Assembly (NCBI GenBank): GCA_030704615.1
Contig: CM060733.1
Location: forward strand, 59,644,001 to 59,708,000
Source of the DNA: Takakia lepidozioides
Taxonomy: Eukaryota > Streptophyta > Takakiopsida > Takakiales > Takakiaceae
Length of the DNA stretch: 64,000 nucleotides
Reading direction: 5' to 3'
Shown here: one piece after another, positions 1-10,610 of the stretch
How positions within the stretch are numbered: position 1 is the first letter of the stretch
Layout of the letters: every line of letters begins with the position of its first letter
Notes under the pieces: model-generated
The model's database searches: none
Told to the model about the DNA's origin: nothing
What the model saw: the letters and a program-made list of their open reading frames with translations, nothing else
Made by a program: the position numbers and the translations under genes

Positions 1-61
1 ACCCCATGATGAGGCCAATCCAAGGACGATCGCGTACTGAACTCTAAGCTCTGATACCAAG
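1..61 (-). mobile_element. Internal end and primer-binding site of an LTR retrotransposon
   Basis: The + strand at about 48-59 reads gctctgatacca, which matches the 3' end of plant initiator tRNA-Met. This is the usual primer-binding site of Ty1 and Ty3 elements, seen here in reverse orientation. It sits two bases from the LTR that begins at 62, so the element lies on the minus strand and its body is left of the window. No coding sequence is visible in these 61 bases. Confidence 0.8.
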
Positions 62-780
62 TGTCGCGCACCTCACTTCGGTAAGCTCCCCTCAAGTCAT
101 AGTTACTCGCTTTGATGCGCGCGCCTGACTCCCAACCTGGCCGCCGGGCCAACTTGGAGCTTCGGCTGCTCACCGGGGCATAACGGTCCCCTTTGTTCTC
201 CCAAGAAACCTCCACCGATTTGGAACCAGCAGGAATTCCCTTTGGTAGTGGCAATCCGGAACAGCTCCCCACTCTTTGGTCGCTTTCCGGCTCGCTCGCT
301 TACTCACTAGTTTTTGGTCACCAACGGGCTTGCACCGTTCTCGGGTTACTACTCCCTATATATACTTCTGTAGCTGTCCGCGGGGTTTCACAACCAACCA
401 TGCCATTTTATGGCGAACCACCACGAAAACCCTCGACTCCCGGTGATGAGTCGCGGTGAGTCTTGGCCCACTCACCACGGCCCCTATAGACCGTGATGAG
501 TCCCAAGACTCCCCACGACTCCCACCACGAGGTCTCCGCCCCCATGGTGAGTCCTATGCCACCCCCACTAAGTCCCGCTAAGCTACCACCACCCCTTGTG
601 GAGCCACCCCACCGCAACCCGGTGTGCGGGGCTCCACCTAGTGAGCGCCTCCGCCTCCTTGAGTGCTTTGGGCACTCAAGGGTGCTTCAGCCCCCCATAC
701 CTATCGCTGCCGCTGCCCCCACCACAGGGGCAACCCCATGTGTCCCGACCCCCCTGCCCTCAAGGCAAAGGGCCGCGACA
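62..780 (-). mobile_element. 5' LTR of a minus-strand LTR retrotransposon
   Basis: The ends are inverted (TGTCGCG...CGCGACA). The whole segment matches, in reverse orientation, the solo LTR at 3967-4693. The adjacent primer-binding site makes this the 5' LTR rather than a solo LTR. A TATATATA box on the minus strand (about 357-364) is a plausible LTR promoter. ORFs inside are short and not conserved in the second copy, so none is called as a gene. Confidence 0.85.
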
Positions 781-2075
781 AGAGCCCTCTCAATGTTGAA
801 GCTCGAGATTGAAACCCAATCTCACCATACTCCACAAAGTGCATTGATTTGCCCCAAGCCAAATCAGCCCTTTCGCTTGGTCTTGCAATCCTTCACACAA
901 TGAAAGCTCGCATTCCCAAGTCCAGTTCTCAGCTTTGCCACCAAAGCCACTATAACCTGCTCTTGACTATCATCTTCCCAAGTGTGCTCATGCATGTACA
1001 TAATCTGAACCATCAAGGTGCTCTGGAATTACCTGCAGCATGGTGCTTTCATCTCTGAAGCTGAAGATCGAATGCCAAGGTCTACCACCTCGTAACCCAC
1101 ATCGCCTCCGCTTTTAACAACCAAGAGCTCACGGTGCTCCTTGCATAACAACTTGGTTCTCTCATTCTCAAGCAAAAAACCACAAGTGCTACAAACTAAC
1201 TCGTATCTGGACTCACAGATACGAGCTGATCTTTCTCGAGTGATAAAGAAGAAGAATACAAGCACAAGCTCATGCGAGCTCACAAAGCTGAAGCATAAAT
1301 TCATGCATATATAACCTCATCACTCAAATACAAGTCAAGCCAAGTGCACCCCACGCCATGGGAATCCACATACGGCGCCATAGCTAGGCGCGTGAGAGGC
1401 TCAACTCGAGAAAGATGAGCCTCCCGCACTTGCCGTGAAGATACCACTCCAGGGCCTAAATCTGTCTTGACCCCTGGATTGACACTTGGGCCAATCCCAA
1501 ATGTAATATGTAAAAGCTAGCTATTTCCTAGCTAGTTTCACACTAGTGGTAAAATAACTTGACAGCTGTCGTGCGCATACATATCGCTACACAACTGCAT
1601 CGCTGTCCAAAAACCACACAACACATGTGCACCACCACAAACTAGTATACCACTAGTCACACTAGGAAACCACTAGTCAACCACTAGGCTACAACTGTCA
1701 GTCACTAGGCTGCCACTATGATGCCACACTATGGCAGTCACTAGTCACACAATGATAAAGAAGAAGAATACAAGCACAAGCTCATGCGAGCTCACAAAGC
1801 TGAAGCAAATCATGCATATATAAACCTCATCACTCAAATACAAGTCAACCAAGTGCACCCACGCCATGGGGAATCCACACTACGGCGCCATAGCTAGGCG
1901 CGGTGAGGCTCAACTCGAGAAAGATGAGCCCCCGCAGTTTCCGTGAAGATAACCCACTCCAGGGCCTAAATCTGCCTTGACCCCTGGATTGACACTTGGG
2001 CCAATCCCAAATGTCAATATGTAAAAGCTAGCTATTTCCTAGCTAGTTTCACACTAGTGGTAAAATAACTTGACA
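781..2075. repeat. Dispersed repeat family X, two partial units
   Basis: Bases 781-1565 match 53409-54161. From about 1340 the same block (ending in aaaataacttgaca) recurs at 1850-2075, 29190-29415 and 53935-54161. A spacer with repeated 'actagt' words (1567-1753) separates the two units and recurs at 28923-29098 and 29418-29620. No protein is recognisable. The conserved terminus ending in CA suggests an LTR or a non-autonomous element, but no primer-binding site or polyprotein was found. The unit at 1850-2075 ends abruptly against transposase sequence, so it probably inserted there. Confidence 0.6.
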
Positions 2076-3966
2076 GTGCCATCAAAGTTTTCTTTTCAAA
2101 AATGTCGACTGTTGGGGATGGCAGTGGGGTTAGCCTCGTGAAGCGGATGCAGAAGACTGGGGACTTGCAGAACTGTTTTCTTATGTTTGATCATGTGAAA
2201 CAAGTGAAGGATTGGACGATAATGGCTTGTCATGTCTACGATCACCAACGAGTTATGACAATTGCAGTTTGTGACATGCAATCCGAGGATACGGAATCCC
2301 AGAAGATATGTGGAATTCCCTGATACGTGTCATGGGCTGCCATCTCCAAATTTTGCAGGTTTCATGGCGGATAGTGCTCAAGCAAATTTCAATGCTGTTC
2401 GTATTGTCTTCGGATCGGGCGACCCAAAAGTGCCAATGCGAGGAAGAGAGCGTACATGTCTATTCCATTGGACACAATCTCTGGAAAAACATACAAAGTC
2501 GGACATCAAACCAGAGATGCACACTCAGCACCGTAAATTGTGCAAAGAGTACAAAGATGCTAGAACAATGAAAGAGGCGGACACTTTGTTCCAGACAATT
2601 CGTGCCTGGTGGTTCTCTTCTGGAGCTGCATCACTTGAGAGTATGAGAGCATTGGAAGATTGGCTGGCGTTTTTGGCACTTCCGGTATAGACAGTGGGGA
2701 GCAGCCATGCCAGTGGTACGAGGCTTTTATGTTCTTGCTTTATTCATACATTACTTTCCATTTTATGGTGTTCCTCGCTTTCTTTATGTTGTTTCTGTTC
2801 ACAGTTTTGAAGTGTGGTTCTCCACTTTGCAGAACATGTCCATTGAGGAAATGGCGGACATGTCATCTTGCAATTTGGCAGAAACTGTGCACAATGCATG
2901 GTTGCAGCAGTCTGGGAAACGAGGTCGGAATTTGTATGTGGCAACAACAGATGATTTGATACGTGCCTTGCAACAACAAACCGATACCGTGATTTCTTAC
3001 GAGGTGGGGTTGGTGACAAGGGTCCGGACAAATGGGAGTTGATGTTGCGTGCTGCAAACAGATCTGGGGATCCAATCAAGATAGCACGGGTGGTGAGCAT
3101 GTATGCCCAGGGAACGCCACTTGTTTTCTAGAGTTCCACATCTTGAAGGGGAGGAGAGATTCGGCTCCTGTAAGAGGAAATTGAACACTCCACCTGGTTC
3201 GGATTCCGATTCGCACAGGGCAGACCGTGATAACTTCTCGAAGCCTTGTGTTCCCCTGCATGACATCTCCATGTCCGGAACCTCCATTGTGGAGGAACCT
3301 CCAACACGACGGCAAGCTCCAGCATCAAACAGTGCCACTGAAATGGTGCAGGAGAGAAACAACCCCCTTGATGTGCTTGAGTCCGCATGCCCCGACCACG
3401 TTTGGCACATAGAACGCACAAGTGTAGGGTCTCGTGTGAAATGTACAGCGATTAGGGCAACTAATTTCGAGAAGTGCACTTGACCTATATCCAGAGGTGG
3501 AAACTCCTGCTCCCGACTTCACGGGTTTGATGCGTCCATACGGTCAACCAGAAGCCAAGAACCACAAGTTCTGGTTCTGCGCAGATAATTGTGCCAGATG
3601 TGTGCATGGAACTGTGCGTCCTTCCGTAGTGATGAAGCCATCTCCTCCAACCGTTTGGCCCGTGAAGGTGGGAACACATCTCAGATTTCAGGAGATTGAA
3701 ATGCTGGAGGAGGCAAGCTTTTCCCTTGCGAGACAACCCCAACTCCATGCATGTGCTACTACTTCTGCGTCCTCTTGGGTCCCCCTGGCAAATCCTGACT
3801 TGTGGCCAACCAAACGAGATAGAAAGCTCGTTCGCGTTTCCCTCCAACCGCTGAACACTTTGGCAAAGTGGAGTCCGCAAGAATGCTCCAAACTCGTGTT
3901 GGAAGCACCACGGAAGTACCCGATCCCGGATATGGTCGGGTATTCATAATCATCACTTCCACATCT
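2076..3966 (+). pseudogene. Decayed MULE-like transposase (upstream part)
   Basis: This is a degenerate relative of the transposase at 46031-50025. It keeps the DDE-core region (words CHVYD, CDMQSEDTESQ, GFMADSAQANFNAVR, RTCLFHW at about 2100-2480), the linker read as LEDWLAF near 2665, the intron position (about 2715-2834) and the second exon starting MSIEEMADMSSCNLAETVHNAW. Frameshifts near 2300 and 3000, an in-frame stop at about 3481 and missing N-terminal sequence show it is dead. The left end is replaced by repeat X, and a solo LTR at 3967 splits off the SWIM finger. Confidence 0.85.
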
Positions 3967-4693
3967 TGTCGCGGCCCTTTGCCTTGAGGGCAGGGGGTCG
4001 GGACACAAGAGGGGCTGCCCCTGTGGTGGGGGTAGTGGCTGCGATAGGTATGGGGGGGCTGAAGCACCCTTGAGTGCCCAAAGCACTCAAGGAGGCGGAG
4101 GCGCTCACTAGGTGGAGCCCCGCACACCGGGTTGCGGTGGGGGTGGCTCCACAATGGGTGGTGGTAGCTTAGCGGGACTTAGTGGGGGTGGCATAGGACT
4201 CACCCTGGGCGCGGAGACCTTGTGGTGGGAGTAATGGGGGAGTCTTGGGACTCATCACGGTCCATAGGGGCCGTAGTGGGTGGGCCAAGACTCACCGCGA
4301 CTAATCACCGGGAGTCGAGGGTGTTCGTGGTGGTTCGCCATAAAATGACATGGTTGTTTGTGAAACCCCTGCGGACAGCTACAGAAGTATATATAGGGAG
4401 TAGTAACCCCGAGAACGGTGCAAGCCCATTGGTGTCCAAAAACTAGTGAGTAGCGAGCGAGCCGGAAAGCGACCAAAGAGTGGGGAGCTGTTCCGGACTG
4501 CCAACTACCAAAGGGAATTCCGCTGGTTCCAAATCGTTGGAGGGTTCTTTGGGAGATCAAAGGGGGACCGTTATGCCCCGGTGAGCAGCCGAAGCTCCAA
4601 GTTGGCCCGGCGGCCAGGTTGGGAGTTAGGCGCGCGCATCAAGCGAGTAACTATGACTTGAGGGGAGAGCTTACCGAAGTGAGGTGCGCGACA
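3967..4693 (+). mobile_element. Solo LTR with 5-bp target-site duplication
   Basis: This 727-bp segment is the reverse-complement relative of the LTR at 62-780, with the same TGTCGCG...CGCGACA ends. It is flanked by a perfect 5-bp duplication, catct at 3962-3966 and 4694-4698, so it is a complete insertion that later lost its body by LTR-LTR recombination. It lies inside a decayed MULE transposase, upstream of the SWIM-finger codons, and so is younger than that element. Confidence 0.92.
4388..4395 (+). promoter_or_regulatory. Candidate LTR TATA box
   Basis: TATATATA followed by ggg lies roughly mid-LTR, where the U3/R boundary is expected. The same word is conserved in reverse orientation in the LTR at 62-780 (357-364). 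This supports a shared promoter; activity is not shown by sequence. Confidence 0.45.
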
Positions 4694-5580
4694 CATCTGC
4701 TGTTCATGACAGGACCTACGACATCACGGTTTCCAATTTCCCCAATTGCACATGTCCTGATTTTGTGAATATGCTATCAACCAGTTTGGGCAAGAGAGGT
4801 AAATTCATACCTTGCAAACATTTGTTTTCATATTTTTGAAGATGATGGTTTGCGATCCCAAAAGTGACAACTTCATTCACCAGGCCACTATGAGTTTCAA
4901 CGAGGTCGATACTTTCTATTGCAGCGGGATACAACATGGGTAACATCAACTATGCAATGTGGTATGTGGACGACCATGATTTGAAATGTGTAATTCACAT
5001 CAATTCGTCGGCGGTGCAATGATATGGCCTCCAACTATACGGAGTGAGCTCTGAGTGGCAACTTTTAAAACACACATTTGTCATTGCACCGTTTGAAGTC
5101 TACATGTCTTGCTGTCGCTATGCACTACAATCATCTTTTTTGAAGATGATCCTAACTCTCATTGTTATTTGAGGAGGAGGAGGAGGTCTTCCCGTGGCAG
5201 CCTCTGTGGCGCACACTTTGTGAGGAGGATATTTTCTCGTCCTCGTAATTGTAAAGTGAAACAAACATTGTAATTGCACAATGTTGGATGTTACAATTGT
5301 AGGCCTCATGGTAGTCTTGATTCTATTTAGGCAAGATTCCCTGCATTAATTCCATGGTCATAGGACCATCCTCGGTTATAGGCGGCGCATGTTAATGCTG
5401 ACGTGGCAGATGACGGACAGTGCCACGTCATCATTTGCCACCACATCAGCATGCTGACATGACGTTCATGCCACGTCAGCGTGGGTGTAGGCTCATGCCA
5501 CGTCACTCCTGCATGAGCGTACGCTCACGCCATTGCGTCGTTGTGCCCAATGTGAGGGTGGCCTAAAGACAATATCTATT
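4694..5580 (+). pseudogene. SWIM-finger tail and right end of the decayed MULE
   Basis: From about 4706 the reading resumes with a SWIM zinc finger: CTCPDF then, after the usual spacing, PCKH at about 4750-4830. It aligns with CTCPDF...PCKH of the intact transposase (about 49815-49885). A decayed tail follows to about 4970. From about 5390 to 5550 is the element's right end, carrying repeated gccacgtca words and a terminal gctcacgcc block. These match the subterminal regions of the elements at 38422, 58842 and 62845. Bases 4980-5390 hold no recognisable gene. Confidence 0.75.
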
Positions 5581-5955
5581 TTATGCTACAATGTCGGGGG
5601 GATTCTCATCAGGCTGAGCCTGAAACACTGACCCTCTCTGACCTTTTTTTTGTGAAAAATTGAACGTAGTTATCAGAATTCGTCGCTAGTAGTGCGGAGC
5701 AACGCGAAGCCCTAATATACAGATTTTAGAATGGTTTATTATTCGATAATTGACACTGACTTGATGGTATAGAGCATAGATCTTGGGTGGTAAAGATTCT
5801 GGGATCAAACTTTGCACGCCCCAAAATTTGTCCGTTTTTATAGAAATTAGGAAGAAAAACATGAGTTCCATACAGAAAACACAATTTGAAATTAGTGGAA
5901 CAAAGGTTTCAGGATTTTTTTTTATTTGGGTCGTTCATTTTTGGGATTTGGTAAC
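5581..5955. other. No gene; contains a dispersed 48-bp segment
   Basis: No coding sequence is recognisable. About 5668-5715 (agaattcgtcgctagtagtg and onward) is nearly identical to 54940-54985. The stretch near 5925 (gggtcgttcatttttgg) recurs near 7230, on the other side of the chromovirus remnant, so both flanks come from one host repeat. Confidence 0.5.
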
Positions 5956-6095
5956 GATAACATCTCTTATGGAAAATACTTAACAACTAAGCGACTCTGA
6001 GCAAGATAACCTCCCAACCTTAGAGACCTCTCTCCCCTGCTTGTTAAAGAGTAAATGATCCCTCTTGGTGCTAAGATTGCCTTGCTTGGATTTCC
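5956..6095 (-). mobile_element. Inverted partial LTR of the chromovirus remnant
   Basis: This segment is the reverse complement of about 6960-7079, the distal part of the LTR at 6695-7079. It directly abuts integrase-derived coding sequence in the opposite sense. An intact element would have LTRs in the same orientation, so the locus has been rearranged by inversion or by a second truncated insertion. Confidence 0.8.
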
Positions 6096-6680
6096 ACAGA
6101 ATGTACCTAGTGCAGCAGACTCGTTTGTAATTCAGATGCAAGAGCAGCTAGCAAGTGCAAGGTCGCATATCCGTAAGGCCTCAGATCGGGCTAAGAGTTA
6201 TGTGGATAAGAAACGCACGTTCAGGAAATTCAAGGTGGGGAACAAAGTATTCCTATTGATACCATCACCTTCACTTACCCTTGTGAAAGGGAAAGGTAAG
6301 AAGAAGGGTAAGAAGTTATCTCCTCGATATTGTGGACCTTGGCTGATTGTGAAACGCATTAACGATGTGGCATGTAAGCTACAGTTTCCAGAGTCATGTA
6401 AGGTACATCCAGTGTTTCATGTCAGTAAGCTCAAGAGATACTTACATGATGGGGATAATTTGGTAGAATGAACTATACTTTTACAGGAAGGGTCAGAGAG
6501 TGACCAACACGGACCTTGGCGGATTTTGGACAAAAGATAACACCGATTGCGTAGTCGTCTCATCAATGAGTGTTTGGTTGCATGGCATGGGCTTTCTTTA
6601 ACTGATGCTACTTGGGAGTCTGAGCAAACACTGAGATGGAAATACCCAGACTTTGTCATTGAGGACAATGACTAAGCTTC
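6096..6680 (+). pseudogene. Ty3/chromovirus integrase C-terminal region with chromodomain remnant
   Basis: An open frame ending at 6471 shows the classic Ty3 integrase tail: DRAKSYVDKKR, FKVGNKVFLL, LSPRYCGPW and HPVFHVSKLKRY. Past the stop, a shifted frame (about 6520-6675) reads LVAWHGLSLTDATWE and KYPDFVIEDND, the signature of a chromodomain as in plant chromoviruses, where it reads methylated histone tails and guides integration. Reverse transcriptase, RNase H and the integrase core are missing, and the chromodomain is frameshifted. The ORF's first ~14 codons are LTR-derived. Confidence 0.88.
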
Positions 6681-6694
6681 GAAGGGGTAGAGAA

Positions 6695-7079
6695 TGTCAC
6701 AGCCTAGATTAGCAAAGGTCAGTTATGGGCTTAAGTAAGCCATAAATAGTAAAAGTATAAGAAAGGCTTTAAGCAAAGCTATATACAATAAAAGTATATG
6801 TATAGACTTAAGCAAAGTCAAGATTGGCAAAAGTCTAAAAGAAGGCTAGAGCCAAGTAAAGCAAAAAGTAAGCTATAAGATCATGAAGGGATGTCAGGAA
6901 TAGCTACAGCCTAGTCAGAGAGAGATGATCAGACGTGGTTACTCTGAGTCTTGAGAGCAAGGCAATCTTAGCACCAAGAGGGATCATGTACTCTTTAGCA
7001 AACATGCAAGAGGGTCTCAGGTTATCTTGCTCAGAGTCGCTTAGTTGTTAAGTACTTTCCATAAGATGTGATCGTTACA
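6695..7079 (+). mobile_element. 3' LTR of the chromovirus remnant
   Basis: A purine-rich tract (gaaggggtagagaa) immediately precedes TGTCAC, as expected for a polypurine tract and LTR start. The segment ends in TTACA at 7079 (TG...CA, about 385 bp). Its distal third is repeated in inverted orientation at 5956-6095. No ORF is called. Confidence 0.8.
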
Positions 7080-7507
7080 TTTCTTTAATTTAGGTCATAT
7101 TTATTCGATTTTACAAAAATTAATGCTCGAAAAAATAAAGTCTTTCATTTAGGCCATTCATTTAGGTCATTATATATTCGGTTTGCAGAAATTAATGGTC
7201 CAAAACAAAAGTCTTCCATTTTAGGTCTTTTTTATTGGGTCGTTCATTTTTGGATCTTTCATTTAGGTCATATTTATTCGATTTTATACAAATTAATGGT
7301 CGAAAACAAAAGTCTTTCATTTTGGTCTTTCTTTTTTTAGGTCTTTCATTTAGGTCATTCATTTAGGTCATATTTATTCGGTTTTTTTAAGAGTACCCTT
7401 GTGAGATCATACCACCATTTCATAGCCCTCCAGTACTCAACTTCTTTTACAAAGATACGATCAACATTTTCTTGCAAAGATTTCAGTTTTTTGCCTGATT
7501 TCAAGCA
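7080..7507. other. AT-rich stretch of short 'tttaggtcatt' repeats, no gene
   Basis: The words catttaggtcatatttattcg and gtctttcattt recur many times with variations between 7080 and 7390. No reading frame of interest, RNA gene or transposon end was seen. Confidence 0.5.
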
Positions 7508-8445
7508 GAATATGAGCGCAGTAGTTTCGTAAGGGAGCTGCTACATATGCACTTTCAAAAAATATTGGAGCAACTTAGAGTGGTGACGTGCGCCTGGTCA
7601 AACTTCCTTGCACTATTTTTGCTCCTGTTCTGGATTATGACAAATGTGCCACTTTGCAGCGATTGCATAATGCCCACATAGCCCATAGAAGACACGACAT
7701 AGCTACCCAGGTAATGACCTCTTTGTATTTTCAAAGTACTATCATCTTTACATTTATTTGCAAATACATTTTCTTCTCATCTCTAACACTTTTGTTGTTT
7801 TTTTGGTTTTCAGGTTACAAGGCTTTTCTACAATAAAAGCTGCCATTGACAGACTTCAGTTTTCAGTTATACAAATTTCAGTTTTCAGTTTTACAGACTT
7901 TAGTTTTCAGTTTTTCAGTTTTAGCAAGATTTTAAGCCAGTTAGACACATCAGTTAATTTTTCAGCTACAATTTTTTTCTCTTTCAGTTTTACAGATTTT
8001 AGTTTTCAGTTTTGCAAAACTTATTGATCCAAACATTAATAGTGAAAACTGAAAATTGAAATTTGTATAATTGAAAACTTAAGTCTGTAATAACTCATAT
8101 CAATGGCAGCTTCCACAATAATGAAAATCCTTGTAACCTGAAAACCAGAAAGAAAGGCAAAGATTGTTAGAGATGAGAAGAAAATGTATTTGCAAATAAA
8201 TGTAAAGATGACAGTACTTTGAAAAACAAAGAGGTCATTACTTGGGCAGCTATACCGTGTCCTCCATGGGCTGTGTGGGCCTTATGCAATCGCAAAGCGA
8301 CACATTTGTCATAATCCAGAACATGAGCAAAAATGCAAGGAAGTTTGTCCAGGCGCATGTCACCACTTTGAGTTGCTCCAATATTTTTGAAAAGTCCATA
8401 TGTAGCAGCTCCTTACGAAAACTGTTGCACTAATCGCTCATATTA
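7508..8445. repeat. Large fold-back (inverted-repeat) element
   Basis: Bases about 7508-7900 and 8042-8445 are reverse complements over roughly 390 bp with scattered differences. Matching outer words are gtaagggagctgctacatatg and catatgtagcagctccttac. Matching inner words are gctgccattga and tcaatggcagc. The loop (about 7900-8042) is made of cagttttacagac-like repeats. Each arm can be read as a short peptide containing DYDKC, but arms this long more simply indicate a fold-back transposon or an inverted duplication. A transcript would form long double-stranded RNA. Confidence 0.8.
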
Positions 8446-9300
8446 CTATTACCGACAACTAGCATGATGTGGTTGTGGCCCGGTTGTGGGTTCAACCCAC
8501 GGTCTGGTGTGTTATGAAGGTGTCTACTTTTCAGCTGGAAGTAGTAGCTCTTGGTGAAGAGATACCATAAGTTACATTCCCTTCGGGAGACGTCATACTC
8601 TCTCTTCACTCTCTTTACTATTACCATTAATATGGATATAGATATAGACTTAATATTTAGAGCCTCATAATTTGTAACGTGTACACAATTACCATTATAT
8701 TGTCGGAGACTGTTTATTTGATTCGGTTGCTTATTTGTTGTATGATGAAATATCATCCAAAGATCTATGTCGTCAAAACATGAAACATTTTCTACAAACT
8801 TTACAATCGCCTATTGATGAAATGGCCGAAATGATTCAGATCCACTTTTCTTCGAAAGCCCTCCCTGAAGCCCTCTATGGTGTTCATACAATCGAAAAAT
8901 TTGTTCAAAAAATGTCCAATAGTGTTGTTTGTGGAGGTTTGGAAGGTTTCAGCTTTACAGACCTCAGTTTTCAGTTTATAGCAAAAATTTTCAACCATAT
9001 AGACTTCAATTTCCAATTTTACAGACCTCAGTTTTCAGTTTTATGGCAAGATTTTCAGTCAGTCCTTCAGACATCTCAGTTAAATTTTTAGCTACCATTG
9101 ATTTCAATTTTATAGACTTCAGTTCTCAATTTTATAGATTTCAGTTTTCAGTTTTACAGACCTCAATTTTCAGTTTACAGCAAGATTTTCAGCCAGTCCT
9201 TCAGACATCTCAGTTAATTTCTTAACTACCATTGATTTCAGTTTTACAGACTTTTAGTTTTCAGTTTTGCAAACTTCAGATTTTTAATTTACACCTAACC
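8446..9300. repeat. Diverged repeats of a 'ttcagttttacagac' motif
   Basis: From about 8935 to 9290 the words cagacctcagttttcagttt, agcaagattttcagccag and gacatctcagttaa recur with variations. They are the same units that form the loop of the neighbouring fold-back element. Bases 8446-8934 show no recognisable gene; ORFs there are short and lack domain signatures. Confidence 0.55.
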
Positions 9301-10135
9301 AACAATGTATATTAGGAGTTATAGAGGCATACTGGACACATCACAAACATATATAGCTTTCAAACTACCAAACCATGTTGTTAAATATTCCCTTCAGTTC
9401 CATTATATTCATTTTCTTTCATTTATCAGAAATGACTTCCACATTCAATTTTATCTTTTTTGCATTTTTTTCTTGCATTTAATTTATTATCATCAGGACT
9501 GCCAACACTACCGTTTCAGTTTTGTGATTAGGGTGGAGCCATTACGCGACTAGCCGATTGTTTATAATTATTGAAGGGAAAAAATTAAACCCTTACAAGC
9601 TTGGAGGCTGCCGCCCATGTGGCCTAGACACACGGGGATTGTGAAGGAGATACTTTTTAGAGCAGTAAACAGAGACAATAAACCCCTGAATGTCCGAGGG
9701 CCGGCATTGAAGCTAGAGGAACACGAGCAAAGAACGATGTAAGCCTTCAAGAAGCAAATAACCCTAGAGCAAAGGAGGAGATCAAGCATTGCATAAAGAA
9801 AGGCTGAGGGTGGAGATGGCCCAACAACAAACTAATCTATCTATGGAAATGAAGCTTAGACCATATGACATGGTTGTGTGAAAGGTAAAAAATCTCTCGA
9901 CATGTCATGTGAAAGGCATTTTCTCAAAGTTGCCTATCGTGAAAGTAAAAACATAATTAATCTGTCACAAAAAAGGTCGGGCCACCTGTCAAAAAACAAC
10001 GCTCCATCCCCTCCTTGGGAGTGGGGACATACAGCAAGGCTGCGGGACTTCGACCCCCGGATCTCTGGCCTACGCCGTCAGGTTCTGTGAACGGACATCC
10101 AACCCAGTCTGGACGTCGTCCTTCAGGTGTACCGG
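9301..10135. other. No recognisable feature
   Basis: Low-information sequence with only short ORFs on both strands. I see no domain, RNA gene or transposon terminus. Confidence 0.4.
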
Positions 10136-10545
10136 CTTGACCTTTATGAGAGATGCGATTGTACGCAATCTGTTGATTTTTTAAGGCCTTAGATGTCAAT
10201 ATTGTCAGTGGCGTGGATGTCCCAATTCTCTCCAGTAGTCATCTGCACGTGGCAGGAAAGCAGGTATGTTCATATGACCTTTATGAGAGATGCGATCATA
10301 CGCAATCTGTTGATTTTCAAGGCCTTAGATGTCAATATTTTCAACGGGTGGATGTCCCAATTCTCTGAGCAGTAGTCATCTGCACGTGGCAGGAAAGCAG
10401 GTATGTTCATATGACCTTTATGAGAGATGCGATCATACGCAATCTGTTGATTTTCAAGGCCTTAGATGTCAATATTTTCAACGGTGTGGATGTTCCAATT
10501 CTCTGGGCAGTAGGACATCTGCACGTGGCAGGAAAGCATGTATGT
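10136..10545. repeat. Tandem repeat, about 136-bp unit, three copies
   Basis: The block tgacctttatgagagatgcg...gcacgtggcaggaaagca occurs at about 10138, 10276 and 10411, with small differences. ORFs crossing it are repetitive and are not called. It lies about 1.3 kb upstream of the TAR gene and may sit in its distal promoter. Confidence 0.8.
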
Positions 10546-10583
10546 TCGTATGTTCTTGTCTTGTCGTCTTCTGGAGGGAGAGA

Positions 10584-10610
10584 CGAGAGAGAGAGAGAGA
10601 GAGAGAGTGT
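10584..10610. repeat. GA microsatellite, then short GT run
   Basis: A (GA)n run passes into tgtgtgtg. It gives rise to several arginine/glutamate- or serine/leucine-rich shadow ORFs that are not genes. Bases 10611-11803 are upstream sequence of the TAR gene; no TATA box position could be assigned with confidence. Confidence 0.8.

Noticed and set aside
8440-8520. tRNA-like segment with a GGTTCAA-type arm
   Set aside because: A stem around gtgggttcaacccac is present, but no anticodon or acceptor arms pair.
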